From Paludibacteraceae bacterium (GTDB lineage: Bacteria > Bacteroidota > Bacteroidia > Bacteroidales > Paludibacteraceae): 64,000 bases of DNA. Shown here piece by piece: positions 8,979-19,218 of this stretch. Every line of letters starts with the position of its first letter. Position 1 is the first letter of the stretch. The position numbers and the translations under genes were made by a program. The stretch is taken from contig CAJOEX010000001.1 of the NCBI GenBank assembly GCA_905233415.1, positions 119,989 to 183,988 on the forward strand, in the 5' to 3' direction. The notes under the pieces were generated by a model that was given only the letters and a program-made list of their open reading frames with translations, made no database searches and was not told the DNA's origin.

Positions 8979-10229
8979 ATGACAATTAAAGATTACAAAT
9001 TCGCAGGAAAAAAAGCGATTGTACGCGTGGACTTCAATGTGCCACTGGACGAAAACGGTAAAATCACAGACGACACCCGTATCCGCGGTGCGCTGCCGAC
9101 ACTCAAACACATCCTCAATGAGGGTGGTGCGCTCATTATCATGAGCCACATGGGCAAACCCAAAGGCAAAGTAAACGCCAAGTTCTCCTTGAGCCAGATT
9201 GTTGAGCCGGTAAGCGAAGCTCTGGGCGTAAAGGTACAGTTCGCTCCTGACTGCGCAAAGGCAAAAGCACAGGCTGACGCCCTGAAAGCAGGTGAAGTGC
9301 TGATGCTCGAAAACCTCCGTTTCTATGGTGAAGAGGAAGGCAAGCCCGTTGGTATCGACAAAGAAGATCCCGCTTATGACGAGGCAAAGAAAGCCATGAA
9401 GGCAAGCCAGAAAGAGTTCGCAAAGACACTCGCTTCCTACGCTGACTGCTATGTTAACGATGCTTTCGGTACCGCTCACCGCAAACACGCTTCGACAGCC
9501 GTTATCGCTGACTTCTTCGACGCTGACAACAAGATGCTCGGCTTCCTCATGGAGAAGGAAGTACAGGCTGTTGAGAACATCCTCAATAACATCAAACGTC
9601 CCTTCACCGCTATCATGGGCGGTAGCAAGGTAAGCACCAAGATCGGTATCATTGAGAACCTTATGAACAAGGTGGACAACCTTATTCTTTGCGGTGGCAT
9701 GACCTACACCTTTGCCAAAGCACAGGGTGGTCACATCGGTAACTCGATTTGCGAAGATGACAAACTCGACCTCGCGTTGGATATCATGGCACAAGCAAAA
9801 GCCAAAGGTGTGAACCTCGTACTCGGCATCGACTCCGTATGCGGTGACAAGTTCGCCAACGATGCCAACCAACTCATTTGCCCGAGCGGTGAAATTCCTG
9901 AAGGTTGGGAAGGCCTGGATGCAGGTCCGAAGAGCCGCGAGTTGTTCAAAAAGGCTATCGAAGGTGCCAAAACCATCCTTTGGAACGGTCCTGCAGGCGT
10001 GTTTGAGTTTGACAACTTCACCGGTGGCAGCAAAGCAATCGCAGAAGCAGTTGCCAAAGCAACAGACGAAGGTGCATACAGCCTGATTGGTGGGGGTGAC
10101 AGCGTAGCATGTGTGAACAAGTTCGGCATGGCAGACCGCGTAAGTTACATCTCTACCGGTGGCGGTGCGCTCCTCGAAGCCATCGAAGGCAAAGTTCTTC
10201 CGGGTGTTGCAGCAATTAAAGGAGAGTAA
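8979..10229 (+). CDS. pgk: Phosphoglycerate kinase
   Basis: 416 residues, full length. Glycolytic enzyme interconverting 1,3-bisphosphoglycerate plus ADP and 3-phosphoglycerate plus ATP. The N-terminal signature [12 protein letters not shown], the substrate-binding MSHMGKPKG, the nucleotide-binding [10 protein letters not shown], and the C-terminal [13 protein letters not shown] are all present. Codon use is strongly biased, as expected for a highly expressed gene; this bias creates a 549-codon open frame on the opposite strand that I regard as a shadow. Confidence 0.97.
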   Translation: MTIKDYKFAGKKAIVRVDFNVPLDENGKITDDTRIRGALPTLKHILNEGGALIIMSHMGKPKGKVNAKFSLSQIVEPVSEALGVKVQFAPDCAKAKAQADALKAGEVLMLENLRFYGEEEGKPVGIDKEDPAYDEAKKAMKASQKEFAKTLASYADCYVNDAFGTAHRKHASTAVIADFFDADNKMLGFLMEKEVQAVENILNNIKRPFTAIMGGSKVSTKIGIIENLMNKVDNLILCGGMTYTFAKAQGGHIGNSICEDDKLDLALDIMAQAKAKGVNLVLGIDSVCGDKFANDANQLICPSGEIPEGWEGLDAGPKSRELFKKAIEGAKTILWNGPAGVFEFDNFTGGSKAIAEAVAKATDEGAYSLIGGGDSVACVNKFGMADRVSYISTGGGALLEAIEGKVLPGVAAIKGE

Positions 10230-10230
10230 G

Positions 10231-10257
10231 CTAATTGATAATTGACAATTGATATTT
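10231..10257. repeat. Junction repeat, AATTGATAATTGACAATTG type
   Basis: Fills the whole gap between pgk and the DUF3127 gene; the same repeat recurs at 30458-30485 and 18294-18324. Confidence 0.65.
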
Positions 10258-10686
10258 ATGGAAATTGTAGGTAAAATCGTACAAGTGCTTCCCGCCCAGG
10301 AAGGCGTGAGCAAAAGCACAGGCAATCCGTGGAAGATTCAGAGTTATGTCCTTGAGACGCAGGAGCAATACCCGCGCAAGGTGTGCTTTGAGATCTTCGG
10401 CGAAGACCGCATCAAGAACAATCCCTGCCAGTTGGACGACCTGGTAACCGTGTCTTTCGACATCGAAAGCCGCGAGTTCAACGGCCGTTGGTACACCTCT
10501 ATTCGTGCATGGCGCGTGCAACAAGGGGACATGACCGTCAATCCCGACGCAGCTCAGGCTGCTCAAGCTGCTACACCTGCACAACCCGCACAACAACCGG
10601 CTGCACAGCCGATGGGCGGCAACGCCAACGTACAGACGTTTGATGCTGCGGCTTCGCAGGACGAAGGAACAGACCTGCCGTTCTAA
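10258..10686 (+). CDS. DUF3127 domain protein (OB-fold, SSB-like)
   Basis: 142 residues from the ATG at 10258; a TTG nine nt upstream sits in a repeat. Residues 1-85 (EIVGKIVQVLPAQEGVSKS ... ESREFNGRWYTSIRAWRV) match the DUF3127 family, a small single-strand-binding-like OB-fold. Residues 90-130 are a low-complexity Ala/Gln/Pro tail, and the protein ends in an acidic DLPF, like the SSB C-terminal partner-binding tip. It lies between pgk and a metallophosphoesterase whose ATG overlaps its stop (TAATG). A nucleic-acid role is inferred. Confidence 0.8.
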   Translation: MEIVGKIVQVLPAQEGVSKSTGNPWKIQSYVLETQEQYPRKVCFEIFGEDRIKNNPCQLDDLVTVSFDIESREFNGRWYTSIRAWRVQQGDMTVNPDAAQAAQAATPAQPAQQPAAQPMGGNANVQTFDAAASQDEGTDLPF

Positions 10687-11822
10687 TGCGTACATTCCGA
10701 ATCATATTGACTATCCTCATTCTGGCGGGCGCCGCAGCACTCTGTGTCGTCCGTTGGAATGCGTGGTTCGGCAATCCGCCAGAGCCGCAATGGACAGGCG
10801 ATACGATTGCTTATTCGTTCCACACGTTCGGGGACGATTCCGTGCCCGGATTCGAATACAACGGCATTGCGTGGGAAGACCTGCGCGAGCCGGACACATT
10901 GCAGATTCTGCTCTTCGGAGACGTACACAACAGCCTCACGCATTCGCAGTGGGAAGCGGTTGCAAACCGTCATCCGCAGGCAGACTGCTATGCCCAACTC
11001 GGCGACTTCGTCGAGCGCGGCTATTTCTACTATAACCAGCAGCTATACCACGACCTTAGCGGAACGCCTTTCGACTCGCTGCCACTAATCAACGTCCCTG
11101 GCAACCATGAGTACCGCAAAGGCATCCGCCGCACATTGCCGGACTACTGGACAGAGACTTTCCGCCATCCGCACAACGGACCGCTTGGTTTCGAGGGGAC
11201 GACGTATTTTGTGGACTTTGACGACCTGCGGCTGATTGCAATCAACACCAACGGTTTGCAGCACATCCACGAAATGACCCGCGTCAATGCGTGGCTCAAG
11301 AAAACCATCCAGACGGCGGGCGACCGTTTTGTAATAGCCATCATGCACCACCCTGTTCATTCGTGCGGCGCAGGACGGCAGAACATCCATATTGCCGCTA
11401 CGTTCATCCGTGCGCTCAACGGAGCAGACCTTGTCTTTGCAGGTCACGACCACAACTATGCCCGCCGGATGCCGTACGTGAACACCAATTCCGCCACGAA
11501 GTTCTACCTGCACAAGCTCGGCAAACGTGACGCCCGCGTGGCGTCAGGCGTACAACTCTATGAAGACATCGCTCTTTATGGCGACACGCTGCGTGTGCAG
11601 ACCCGTATTTTGGACTCCGGCGATATCTATGACGAAGTGCTTATCATCCGTCACGACGACTACAAAGAGATTATTGACAGTATTCCTGCCATTCCTGAAA
11701 TAATAGATATTCCGCAGAAGTACATCAACAGTGACAAGCGCAAAGTCCAGCGTTTCCATACCCGCAAGGAAAAACGGCTGAATCCTGCTCCTGTAGTATC
11801 CTTACCGGATACTATTCATTAA
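10686..11822 (+). CDS. Membrane-anchored metallophosphoesterase
   Basis: 378 residues with one N-terminal hydrophobic segment (residues 4-22), so probably a periplasmic domain on an inner-membrane anchor or an uncleaved signal. The calcineurin-like metal-binding motifs occur in order: GDVHN (78-82), GDFVERG (106-112), GNHEY (139-143), HHPVH and GHDHNYAR. Substrate unknown. Translation is coupled to the DUF3127 gene by a 1-nt overlap. It converges on priA with only 15 nt between the stops and no clear terminator. Confidence 0.85.
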   Translation: MRTFRIILTILILAGAAALCVVRWNAWFGNPPEPQWTGDTIAYSFHTFGDDSVPGFEYNGIAWEDLREPDTLQILLFGDVHNSLTHSQWEAVANRHPQADCYAQLGDFVERGYFYYNQQLYHDLSGTPFDSLPLINVPGNHEYRKGIRRTLPDYWTETFRHPHNGPLGFEGTTYFVDFDDLRLIAINTNGLQHIHEMTRVNAWLKKTIQTAGDRFVIAIMHHPVHSCGAGRQNIHIAATFIRALNGADLVFAGHDHNYARRMPYVNTNSATKFYLHKLGKRDARVASGVQLYEDIALYGDTLRVQTRILDSGDIYDEVLIIRHDDYKEIIDSIPAIPEIIDIPQKYINSDKRKVQRFHTRKEKRLNPAPVVSLPDTIH

Positions 11823-11837
11823 GTTGTTTTCACTTTT

Positions 11838-13901
11838 TTATTGCGGGTCAACATCCATGAAGACTTGGACACTTTTGCAGGCGGGAAGAGAGAGGATGTT
11901 GTCCACTTGTTCTTGCAGCATCTGCTTGGCGCGGGCATAGTTCGCGCGGGCTTCTATGCGCAGTTGGATGGTGCGCAGATAGAGATTCTGGATACGAGCA
12001 ACGGACGGCTCAATTACAACTGAACAACGCTTTCCGAATACAGCTTTTAAGCGTTCCTGCAAGGCATTAGCCACAGCCTTGACACGGTCTTCGTTGCGAT
12101 GGCGCAGCATAACGGTAATCATCCGGCAGAACGGTACATAGTTGAACATCTCGCGCTCGGCAATCTGCTGTTGGTAGAACGATGGGTAATCATGCGCCGA
12201 CAGCCACCCGAAAATCGGATTGGATGTGTCAAACGTCTGAATAATCACTTCGCCCTGCGTGCCTTTGCGCCCCGCACGACCACTGACCTGCTCCAACATC
12301 TGGAACGCCCGCTCATAGTTACGGAAGTCCGGCTGGTTGAACAGCGAATCGGCACTCAGCACCGCCACCAGACTCACATCGTCAAAGTGCAGCCCCTTTG
12401 TCACCATCTGCGTGCCGATGAGTATATCTACCTCATGCCGCCCGAAAGCGTTGATGATATCTTGATATGCACTTTTCTTGGCGGTAGAATCCAGATCCAT
12501 GCGCATAACACGTGCCGCAGGGAAAAGCTGCTGTACCTCGTCCTCCAGGCGCTCCGTTCCGAAGCCTTGCACCTTGAAAACGCCTCCGCAATTAGGACAT
12601 TGCAGCGGCATAGGAATGGTATAGCCACAGTAGTGGCAGGTCAAACGATGGTCGCGCAGGTGTAGCGTCATCGGCACGTCGCAATTGATGCACTTCGGGG
12701 TTGCCCCGCAGTCCTGACACGCCATCATCGGCGCATAGCCGCGGCGGTTTTGAAAGAGTATCACCTGCTTCTCCCGTGCCAGTTCTTCACGGATACGCGC
12801 CACCAACGGGTCGGAAAAATGGCCGTACATCTCCTTGCGGTGATACTGCCGTTGCAAGTCTATCAGCGTAATCTTCGGAAGTTGTAATCCCGCAAACCGT
12901 TCGGTCATAGTGACCAAGCCATACTTGCCTGTATTGGCATTATAGTACGATTCCACCGCAGGTGTCGCCGTTCCGAGCAGCACTTTGGCATTGTACTGTT
13001 TGGCAAGCATGATTGCCACCGAACGGGCATGATAGCGCGGTGCAGGCTCCTGCTGCTTGTAGCTCGGTTCGTGTTCCTCGTCCACAATGACGAGCCCGAG
13101 GTTCGCGAACGGCAAAAAAACACCCGAACGTGCAGTTACTACCAACCGTGGGGCAGGATTCAGCTGCTGACGATATATCTCGGCACGTACCGCATCACTA
13201 ACCCGTGAATGATAGACAACCACCTTGTCGCCGAACACCCGCTGCAGGCGGTCGGTCAGTTGGGTGGTCAGCGCAATCTCCGGCACAAGATACAGCACCT
13301 GCTTCCCTACCGCCAACTGCTCTTGAATAAGATGCATATACACCTCGGTTTTGCCGGAAGAAGTAACTCCATGCAACAGTACGGTATCATGCGTATGCCA
13401 CTGTGTTCGAATTGCTTCAAACGCTTGTTGCTGTTGGGAATCCAAGGTGTGAATATCTTCGATTTCACCGAGATATTCAGGCAAATGTACACGGCGTTTC
13501 TTCACTGGTGAGAAGTCATAACCTTTGTCGTTCACCCGTGCCGGAAGCGCCGCCGCCATCACTTCGCCGACCGGACACATATAGTACTCCGCCATCCAGA
13601 GCCAAAGTTTGATTTGCGCAGGCGTTACCGCCGGTACTTCATCCAATACGGCAATAATATCCCGCAGCGTAACGCCCTCATCTACAGGCTCTTGGCGTTC
13701 GCCATATACGATGCCGACAAGTTCCTGTTTCGCCCATGGAACAAGTACCCGCACTCCTTGTTGCGGGTACTCCATTGCATCAGGCACGCGGTAACTGAAC
13801 ACGCCCTGAAGCGGGACTGGCACTATGACATCAATTACTTTCAGCGTTGATGGCTTTGTTGTAACAGTTGCGGCACAAGGGCTCATAACTGTCGGTTTCA
13901 C
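11838..13901 (-). CDS. priA: Primosomal protein N' (replication restart helicase)
   Basis: 687 residues. Superfamily 2 helicase that reloads the replisome at stalled forks. Order: N-terminal DNA-binding domain (about 20-120), Walker [10 protein letters not shown] near 178, DEEH, then a zinc-binding region with paired Cys (CQDC, CINC, CHYC, CPNC) near 405-440, and [12 protein letters not shown]. Its start lies inside the tdk gene: ATG codons at 13901 or 13886 precede the conserved region, giving a 56-71 nt overlap and translational coupling. It is the last gene of the floA-to-priA minus-strand run. Confidence 0.93.
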   Translation of the reverse strand: MKPTVMSPCAATVTTKPSTLKVIDVIVPVPLQGVFSYRVPDAMEYPQQGVRVLVPWAKQELVGIVYGERQEPVDEGVTLRDIIAVLDEVPAVTPAQIKLWLWMAEYYMCPVGEVMAAALPARVNDKGYDFSPVKKRRVHLPEYLGEIEDIHTLDSQQQQAFEAIRTQWHTHDTVLLHGVTSSGKTEVYMHLIQEQLAVGKQVLYLVPEIALTTQLTDRLQRVFGDKVVVYHSRVSDAVRAEIYRQQLNPAPRLVVTARSGVFLPFANLGLVIVDEEHEPSYKQQEPAPRYHARSVAIMLAKQYNAKVLLGTATPAVESYYNANTGKYGLVTMTERFAGLQLPKITLIDLQRQYHRKEMYGHFSDPLVARIREELAREKQVILFQNRRGYAPMMACQDCGATPKCINCDVPMTLHLRDHRLTCHYCGYTIPMPLQCPNCGGVFKVQGFGTERLEDEVQQLFPAARVMRMDLDSTAKKSAYQDIINAFGRHEVDILIGTQMVTKGLHFDDVSLVAVLSADSLFNQPDFRNYERAFQMLEQVSGRAGRKGTQGEVIIQTFDTSNPIFGWLSAHDYPSFYQQQIAEREMFNYVPFCRMITVMLRHRNEDRVKAVANALQERLKAVFGKRCSVVIEPSVARIQNLYLRTIQLRIEARANYARAKQMLQEQVDNILSLPACKSVQVFMDVDPQ

Positions 13902-14421
13902 CGAGCAAGACGCGCTTCTCGGAGGCTACCAGACGGTGACTGACGTATGCCAAATCACCGCACTGCACACAGATAGCGTGTGTCTTATACACATCTTCGG
14001 CAATCGCCATCAGCGCGGGCATCGGACCGAACGGAATACCTTTGAAATCCATATCCAGACCGGCAACAATGACACGTACTCCGCGTTCCGCCAACTGTTT
14101 GCAAACATCCACTATTCCCATATCGAAGAATTGTGCTTCGTCAATGCCTACCACGTCAATGTCGCTGGCGAGCAGCAGGATATTCTGACTGCTGTCAACA
14201 GGTGTGGACTGAATGACATTGTGGTCGTGGCTGACCACGTCCTCCACACTGTAGCGCACATCAATAGCGGGCTTGAAAATCTCCACCCGCTGTTTGGCAA
14301 ACTGCGCACGTTTCATGCGTCGTATCAACTCTTCGGTTTTGCCCGAAAACATCGAGCCGCAAACCACTTCAATTCCGCCCTTTCTGCGAATAGGGCCTTG
14401 CGTGTCTCTTTCTGAAAACAT
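13831..14421 (-). CDS. tdk: Thymidine kinase
   Basis: 196 residues, type II thymidine kinase of the pyrimidine salvage pathway. P-loop [12 protein letters not shown] at 21-32, DEAQFF in the middle, and two Cys pairs (CVQC and CRNC) that hold the structural zinc. It lies between recJ and priA; 12 nt of AAATTTT-type repeat separate it from recJ. Confidence 0.95.
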   Translation of the reverse strand: MFSERDTQGPIRRKGGIEVVCGSMFSGKTEELIRRMKRAQFAKQRVEIFKPAIDVRYSVEDVVSHDHNVIQSTPVDSSQNILLLASDIDVVGIDEAQFFDMGIVDVCKQLAERGVRVIVAGLDMDFKGIPFGPMPALMAIAEDVYKTHAICVQCGDLAYVSHRLVASEKRVLLGETDSYEPLCRNCYNKAINAESN

Positions 14422-14456
14422 ATCTTCTAATTTTCAAATCTTCAAATTTTCAAATC
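14421..14456. repeat. Junction repeat, TCAAATTTTCAAATC type
   Basis: Tandem AAATYTTC units between tdk and recJ, running into the recJ 3' end. Confidence 0.65.
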
Positions 14457-16167
14457 TCTTGATATCGTCCACCATCATCTGCAATGACCGGACACCGTTA
14501 TAGATATTCTCCTCTACCTCATAGCAAATATCCACCGCATTACCGTTTTGCAGGTGCAACGCCCAATCGCCTTTGCCGAAGGCTATACCGGAAATCGCAG
14601 CCGTTCTGTCCGTTACATCCAACTTCAAATGTTCACCTGTTTTGCCCACCCGTTTGGTATAGCGATTATTTATCACATTCCGTGTCACAAATATCGGTCG
14701 CGGATTGCCCGGTCCGAAAGGCTCTAAGCATCGCAACACCTTGTAAAACTGCTCGCTTATCTCGTCAAACGCTATCTCGGCTTCCACCTCTATTGTCGGA
14801 TGCATCTGCTCCTCGGTGATATGTGCTGCCACGTATTCCTCAAACCGCCGCTTGAACTCAGGCAAGGATGTTTCCAACATACTCAGTCCCGCTGCAAAGG
14901 CATGACCGCCGAAGTTCGTCAGCAGGTCGCGGCACGAGTCGATGGCGTCGTACAGATTAAATCCTCCGACCGACCGTGCAGAGCCTGAGATTATACCATT
15001 TTCTCCCGCTGTCAAAACAATCGTCGGACGATAAAAATGTTCTGTCAGTTTGTTTGCAGCAAGACCGACTACCCCTTTATGCCAAGTCGGTGAATAAACC
15101 ACCGTGGTATGCTTCTTGTCATTGTCCGGGTCTTCCTCCAGCATCTTCAATGCCTCATCCGCCGTGGCTCGGTCATAACTCTGCCGCTCGGCATTGTATG
15201 TATTGATATCGGCCGCACGTTGACGGGCAAACTCCGCATCCTCTGTAATCAGCAACTCAACCGCCTCACGCCCCGAATATAGACGTCCGCAAGCATTGAT
15301 TCTCGGACCTATTCTAAAGCCCAAATCGTTTATATTCACATGCTTGGGGTCTATTCCTGCCACTTCAATCAATGCCGACAACCCCACAGATGGCTGATTA
15401 CATATCTCTTTCAACCCGAAGTAAGCCAAAATGCGGTTTTCTTCCGTTACGGACACAATATCCGATGCTATCGCCATCGCCGCCAACGGTAGAAAACGAT
15501 GCAGGTCAAACGGCACCTTGTATCTTTGTGCATACGCCTGCGCGAACTTGAATCCCACACCACAACCGCTCAAATCCTTGTAGGGATAACTGCAATCCTT
15601 ACGCTTCATATTCAGCACCGCCACTGCTTTAGGCAATTCATCTCCTGGTGTGTGGTGGTCACATACAATAAAGTCAATATTCCGCTGTGCCGCGTACGCA
15701 ATTTTATCAACATCCTTGATACCGCAGTCCAGCGCAATAATCAGAGAACATCCGGTGGAATCGGCAAAATCTACACCTTTGAACGAGATTCCGTAACCTT
15801 CTGTATAGCGGTCGGGAATATAATAATCCACATTTTCAGTCAGGCTTTTGAGGAAAGTGTACATCAGCGCTACTGCCGTGGTGCCGTCCACATCGTAATC
15901 GCCATAAACCAATATCCGCTCGTTGGATTCAAGCGCCTTGTGCAGACGTTCTACAGCCGAATCCATATCGCGCATCAGAAACGGGTCATTCAACTCGTCC
16001 AACGAAGGCCGAATATACTTCCGTGCCGCATCAGCAGTCTTGATTCCGCGAACAATCAACATCCGCGCCGCAAGAAACTCAATGTTCAGTTCCTTTGCCA
16101 GTTGCTTGGTTTGCTCGATTTCACCGGCACTCAGTTCCCGTATTTTCCAAACGCTTTCCGCAATCAC
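14434..16167 (-). CDS. recJ: Single-stranded-DNA-specific exonuclease RecJ
   Basis: 577 residues. A 5'-3' ssDNA exonuclease for recombination and mismatch/base-excision repair. DHH-family motifs: VYGDYDVDGTTA (about 87-98), ALDCGI, CDHHTPGD, then a DHHA1-type segment with GGHAFAAGLS and a C-terminal OB-like domain. It is separated from the upstream amidase gene by a 20-nt gap built of AAATCGT repeats. Forms a DNA-repair/nucleotide cluster with tdk and priA. Confidence 0.93.
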   Translation of the reverse strand: MIAESVWKIRELSAGEIEQTKQLAKELNIEFLAARMLIVRGIKTADAARKYIRPSLDELNDPFLMRDMDSAVERLHKALESNERILVYGDYDVDGTTAVALMYTFLKSLTENVDYYIPDRYTEGYGISFKGVDFADSTGCSLIIALDCGIKDVDKIAYAAQRNIDFIVCDHHTPGDELPKAVAVLNMKRKDCSYPYKDLSGCGVGFKFAQAYAQRYKVPFDLHRFLPLAAMAIASDIVSVTEENRILAYFGLKEICNQPSVGLSALIEVAGIDPKHVNINDLGFRIGPRINACGRLYSGREAVELLITEDAEFARQRAADINTYNAERQSYDRATADEALKMLEEDPDNDKKHTTVVYSPTWHKGVVGLAANKLTEHFYRPTIVLTAGENGIISGSARSVGGFNLYDAIDSCRDLLTNFGGHAFAAGLSMLETSLPEFKRRFEEYVAAHITEEQMHPTIEVEAEIAFDEISEQFYKVLRCLEPFGPGNPRPIFVTRNVINNRYTKRVGKTGEHLKLDVTDRTAAISGIAFGKGDWALHLQNGNAVDICYEVEENIYNGVRSLQMMVDDIKRFENLKI

Positions 16168-16200
16168 AAATCGTAAATCGTAAATCGCTAAATCGTAAAT
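16164..16200. repeat. Junction repeat, AAATCGTAAATCGT type
   Basis: Four to five degenerate 7-8 nt units fill the gap between recJ and the amidase gene and enter both coding ends. Confidence 0.7.
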
Positions 16201-16964
16201 TCATCTTGGTCTTTCCATAACGGCAACACGTCACGGAAATGCTGCAAACGGTCTATATCAAATTCCGCTATCTTTGTGCCCATCTCATCATCTTCAAACA
16301 CCGCCAACGGATTCAGATAACTGTCATAGGCAATGCTGTGACCGTTGTAATGCAAATCCATCGCGTCCTCGCCGATGATGTTTACTGCTGCGATATAACA
16401 TTGATTCTCCGTCGCCCGTGCAGCTATCAGCGCATCCCAATAGGCAATCCGTACTTCCGGCCAGTTGGCACATACAAGCAGCACATCGTACAGATTCTCC
16501 TTCTCTTGTCTTGCCCAAACAGGGAACCGCAAGTCATAGCAAATCAGCAGCCGGAACTTCACGCCCAGATATTCAACCACTTTTCGGCTGTTTCCCGGAG
16601 TGAAAAACAAATCCTCTCCGCCGTGAGCATACAGATGCCTTTTGTCGATGAAATCGGGCGTTTCGAACGGTTTGACAAAGAAACCCCGATTGTATAGCCG
16701 TCCGTCCGATTCCTCTTTGCAGATGAACGAACCGGCTATCGCCATATTGCATTCATCCGCCAGACTTTGCAGTGTCCGCATCGTTTCGCCGTCAACTGTT
16801 TCCGCCAATTCGGGCTGGTCGGTGCAAAATCCTGTCGTGAACATCTCCGGTAACAATGCCACCTCCGCCTGACCTGCGATTGCACGAATGCGTTCGCAGG
16901 TCAAACGCAGATTTTCTTCACGGTTTGCCCATAAAACGGGGTATTGCAGCAGAGCTACTCTCAT
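16188..16964 (-). CDS. Nitrilase-superfamily omega-amidase (YafV-like)
   Basis: 258 residues. The catalytic triad is visible as Glu40 ([11 protein letters not shown]), Lys108 (DKRHLY) and Cys142 ([11 protein letters not shown]). The closest pattern I recognise is the omega-amidase YafV group that hydrolyses alpha-ketoglutaramate, a metabolite-repair reaction. The start codon overlaps the floA stop by 4 nt (ATGA). Substrate assignment is inference from the RFP-W motif after Cys. Confidence 0.85.
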   Translation of the reverse strand: MRVALLQYPVLWANREENLRLTCERIRAIAGQAEVALLPEMFTTGFCTDQPELAETVDGETMRTLQSLADECNMAIAGSFICKEESDGRLYNRGFFVKPFETPDFIDKRHLYAHGGEDLFFTPGNSRKVVEYLGVKFRLLICYDLRFPVWARQEKENLYDVLLVCANWPEVRIAYWDALIAARATENQCYIAAVNIIGEDAMDLHYNGHSIAYDSYLNPLAVFEDDEMGTKIAEFDIDRLQHFRDVLPLWKDQDEFTI

Positions 16965-17932
16965 TTCTTGCTACCGGCAGGTTTTCCGATTGCCTCACGC
17001 ATCGTTGTGTCCGCTTGAATATTCTGCATACGGTAGTAGTCCATTATTCCGAGGTTTCCGCTACGGAATGCTTCTGCCATAGCCTGCGGAACAAGTGCTT
17101 CGGCTTCAATCACTTTCGCACGGGCTTCCTGTGCTTTGGCTTTCATTTCCTGCTCACTGGCAATTGCCATCGCACGGCGTTCCTCTGCCTTGGCCTGCGC
17201 GATGTTCTTGTCTGCTTCCGCTTGGTCCATTTGCAGTTGGGCACCGATGTTCTTTCCGACATCAATATCCGCGATATCGATACTCAGAATCTCGAATGCC
17301 GTGCCGTCATCCAAGCCTTTCGAAAGCACTAATTTACTGATGGAATCGGGGTTTTCCAACACCATCTTATGACTTTCGGCACTACCGATTGAACTTACGA
17401 TACCTTCGCCGACACGGGCAAGGATAGTGTCTTCGCCTGCACCACCGACCAGCTGTCTGATGTTTGCACGAACAGTTACGCGTGCTTTGGCAATCAACTG
17501 AATACCGTCTTTGGCGACTGCCGTTACGGGCGGCGTGTCAATAACCTTCGGATTCACCGACATCTGCACGGCCTCGAACACGTCACGACCGGCAAGGTCG
17601 ATGGCTGTTGCCATCTGGAATGGGAGTTGAATACCGGCCTTGCTTGCAGAAACCAACGCATGAACGACGCGTTCAATGTGACCGCCGGCAAGGTAATGCG
17701 CTTCCAGTCCGTCGCGCTTCACATCCTGCAAACCCGCTTTGTGCGCCTCAATCATGCAGTTCACAATCTTTGCGGGCGGCACCTTACGGATACGCATCAG
17801 AAACAGTTGCACCAGCGAAATACGCACACCGCTCACTTGTGCGTTTATCCACAGCATAAACGGCACATAGTAGAAAAAGATAATCACCAGAATGGAGATT
17901 AACACTACCAAAATAATTTCAAACACTTCCAT
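16961..17932 (-). CDS. floA: Flotillin-like protein FloA
   Basis: 323 residues. One N-terminal membrane segment (residues 5-30), then an SPFH-like domain with the UPF0365/FloA sequence ([34 protein letters not shown]), and a C-terminal Ala/Glu/Lys coiled coil (about 230-290). It organises ordered membrane microdomains. In most bacteria a nfeD gene lies directly upstream; here the next nfeD-like gene is 6.4 kb upstream, beyond an AT-rich insert. floA has its own promoter. Confidence 0.93.
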   Translation of the reverse strand: MEVFEIILVVLISILVIIFFYYVPFMLWINAQVSGVRISLVQLFLMRIRKVPPAKIVNCMIEAHKAGLQDVKRDGLEAHYLAGGHIERVVHALVSASKAGIQLPFQMATAIDLAGRDVFEAVQMSVNPKVIDTPPVTAVAKDGIQLIAKARVTVRANIRQLVGGAGEDTILARVGEGIVSSIGSAESHKMVLENPDSISKLVLSKGLDDGTAFEILSIDIADIDVGKNIGAQLQMDQAEADKNIAQAKAEERRAMAIASEQEMKAKAQEARAKVIEAEALVPQAMAEAFRSGNLGIMDYYRMQNIQADTTMREAIGKPAGSKK

Positions 17933-17981
17933 AATTGTATGATTTTAATTAAATAGATTTTTTGCTGACGCTATTTCGCGG

Positions 17982-18013
17982 CAAAGGTACAACAAAATTT
18001 GGAACTATGCAAA
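17982..18013 (-). promoter_or_regulatory. Promoter of the floA-priA run
   Basis: Minus strand TTTG (18010-18013), 20-nt spacer, TACCTTTG (17982-17989). It lies about 50 nt before the floA start and is back to back with a plus-strand promoter at 18042-18072. Confidence 0.8.
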
Positions 18014-18041
18014 TTTATTTGGCAAAAATTTTGTATATAAT

Positions 18042-18072
18042 TTTGTGTATATCAAAAAATGTAGTACCTTTG
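18042..18072 (+). promoter_or_regulatory. Promoter of the small ORF at 18077
   Basis: TTTG (18042-18045), 19-nt spacer, TACCTTTG (18065-18072). The next ATG is only 4 nt after the -7 box, so a transcript from here would be leaderless or nearly so. Confidence 0.7.
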
Positions 18073-18076
18073 CAGC

Positions 18077-18253
18077 ATGAGACGGTTATTGGACGATTAC
18101 AGATTTAACGAAAATTTGCGGTATGAGCAGCACAAGCTGCAGTATGTGCTCAATGACGAACAATATTCCTTAAGCGGCGTGTTCGCTGTGGAGAAGACCT
18201 TCCGCAAGCGGCGTCCGAAAGTACAACAAATTTTTGTGTCGTTGGTCGTTTGA
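18077..18253 (+). CDS. Possible leaderless small protein (58 aa) or structured RNA
   Basis: An ATG right behind a good promoter opens a 58-codon frame (MRRLLDDYRFNENLRYEQHK ...) that is hydrophilic and basic, with no signal peptide and no family I know. The DNA also contains a perfect hairpin, GCAGC-ACAA-GCTGC, nested inside GAGCA/TGCTC, so the transcript could instead act as RNA, or the ORF could be a gene remnant at the edge of the accessory insert. Its 3' end (18218-18238) resembles a decayed minus-strand promoter, similar to the floA promoter. Confidence 0.3.
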   Translation: MRRLLDDYRFNENLRYEQHKLQYVLNDEQYSLSGVFAVEKTFRKRRPKVQQIFVSLVV

Positions 18254-18585
18254 CAGTACATAAAATGAGAAAATTAAAATGCCGTTTTTAAAATATCAAT
18301 TATCCATTGTCAATTGTCAATTTTCTCTCTCCTCCGTAACTCCCTGATAATCAGTACCCTTTCTCGCACTATTACTGCACTATTATTGGACCATTATTGC
18401 ACCATTATTGTACTATTCAGGGTACGTTACCGGTATGTCACCGTGAGGTGACCCTCGCGTAGTCGGTTTTTTCGGCTTTGGCAACTGGCTGACAGGAAAT
18501 CCGTTGTAAAGATACAACAATTTTACCGCTTTTGCAAATATTTGGTGCAAAAACAGCATATTTACTTCCAAATTCTACAAATAAA
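18254..18585. other. Intergenic stretch with tandem array and inverted repeats
   Basis: No gene is seen. It holds an AATTGTCAATTGTCAA-type repeat (18294-18324), a 5-unit 11-bp tandem array (18368-18417), a perfect inverted repeat GTCACC-GTGA-GGTGAC (18437-18452), and a degenerate minus-strand promoter (TATCTTTA at 18507-18514 with TTTG 20 nt upstream at 18535-18538), which would transcribe leftwards across the array. Confidence 0.6.
18368..18417. repeat. 11-bp tandem repeat array (about 4.5 units)
   Basis: Four full units of consensus ACYATTATTGC (variants ACTATTACTGC, ACTATTATTGG, ACCATTATTGC, ACCATTATTGT) and a partial fifth, with no spacer. Units are too short and lack spacers, so this is not a CRISPR array. 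A second array with the same 11-bp period but a different unit lies at 38361-38404. Confidence 0.85.
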
Positions 18586-18617
18586 TTTGTGTAATCCGAA
18601 TATTTTATGTAATTTTG
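18586..18617 (+). promoter_or_regulatory. Promoter of the zeta-toxin-like gene
   Basis: TTTG (18586-18589), 20-nt spacer, TAATTTTG (18610-18617); start codon at 18640. Confidence 0.75.
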
Positions 18618-18639
18618 CAGCGCAAAATTGAATACAAAA

Positions 18640-19218
18640 ATGCAACATCCTAATTTATACATAATAGCCGGTCCGAATGGCGCGGGGAAGACTACTGCTG
18701 CGTATAATATACTGAAGGATGTGTTGCATTGCCCGAATTTTGTAAATGCGGATGAGATAGCACGTGGCTTGTCGCCCCTTGCACCGGATACAGTTCCTAT
18801 TCAAGCCGGCAGAATAATGCTGCAACGCATAGATGAACTGCTACCGCGAAAGGTGGATTTCGCTATAGAGACAACACTTTCGACCCGTTCATATGTGCAA
18901 CTCGTTCATCGCGCACAAAATTTAGGATACAAGGTACACCTGATTTTCTTTTGTTTGGAGAATGAAGAGCAAGCCATAGCCCGTGTCGCACAACGTGTTA
19001 GCAACGGAGGACATAGCATCCCTGAACCGGATATCCGCCGCCGCTTCAAAAGAGGTATCTATAACTTGATCAATCTCTATATGCCAATTTGCGATGTGGT
19101 ATATGTCCTGAATAATAACTTTGTACCGGCGAAACTAATAGCACAAAAATATTCTCAGAATAGTCTCTTGCGTATTTGTGAGCCAGAAATGTGGAATCAA
19201 TTATTGCAAAAAATATGA
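18640..19218 (+). CDS. Zeta-toxin family ATP-binding protein
   Basis: 192 residues from the ATG at 18640; a TTG 12 nt upstream is less likely. A P-loop AGPNGAGKTT is at residues 10-19, followed by NADEIARGLSP, the Asp/Glu region typical of zeta toxins and related nucleotide or sugar kinases, and a LID-like Arg-rich segment (RRRFKRG). Zeta toxins phosphorylate UDP-GlcNAc and block wall synthesis; whether this single-domain relative does so is unknown. The stop overlaps the ATG of a 50-aa ORF (ATGA), a toxin-antitoxin-like arrangement, though with the partner downstream. Confidence 0.82.
   Translation: MQHPNLYIIAGPNGAGKTTAAYNILKDVLHCPNFVNADEIARGLSPLAPDTVPIQAGRIMLQRIDELLPRKVDFAIETTLSTRSYVQLVHRAQNLGYKVHLIFFCLENEEQAIARVAQRVSNGGHSIPEPDIRRRFKRGIYNLINLYMPICDVVYVLNNNFVPAKLIAQKYSQNSLLRICEPEMWNQLLQKI

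Noticed and set aside
8676..10325. 549-codon open frame on the minus strand
   Set aside because: It is antisense to pgk; the frame is open only because of the strong codon bias of pgk and its product has no recognisable domain.
13614..14415. Plus-strand ORFs opposite priA and tdk
   Set aside because: They are antisense shadows; both minus-strand genes have complete family motifs.
18368..18417. Possible CRISPR array
   Set aside because: Units of 11 bp with no spacers and no cas genes nearby.
18438..18662. 74-codon minus-strand ORF
   Set aside because: It overlaps the zeta-kinase promoter and start in antisense and has no recognisable features.
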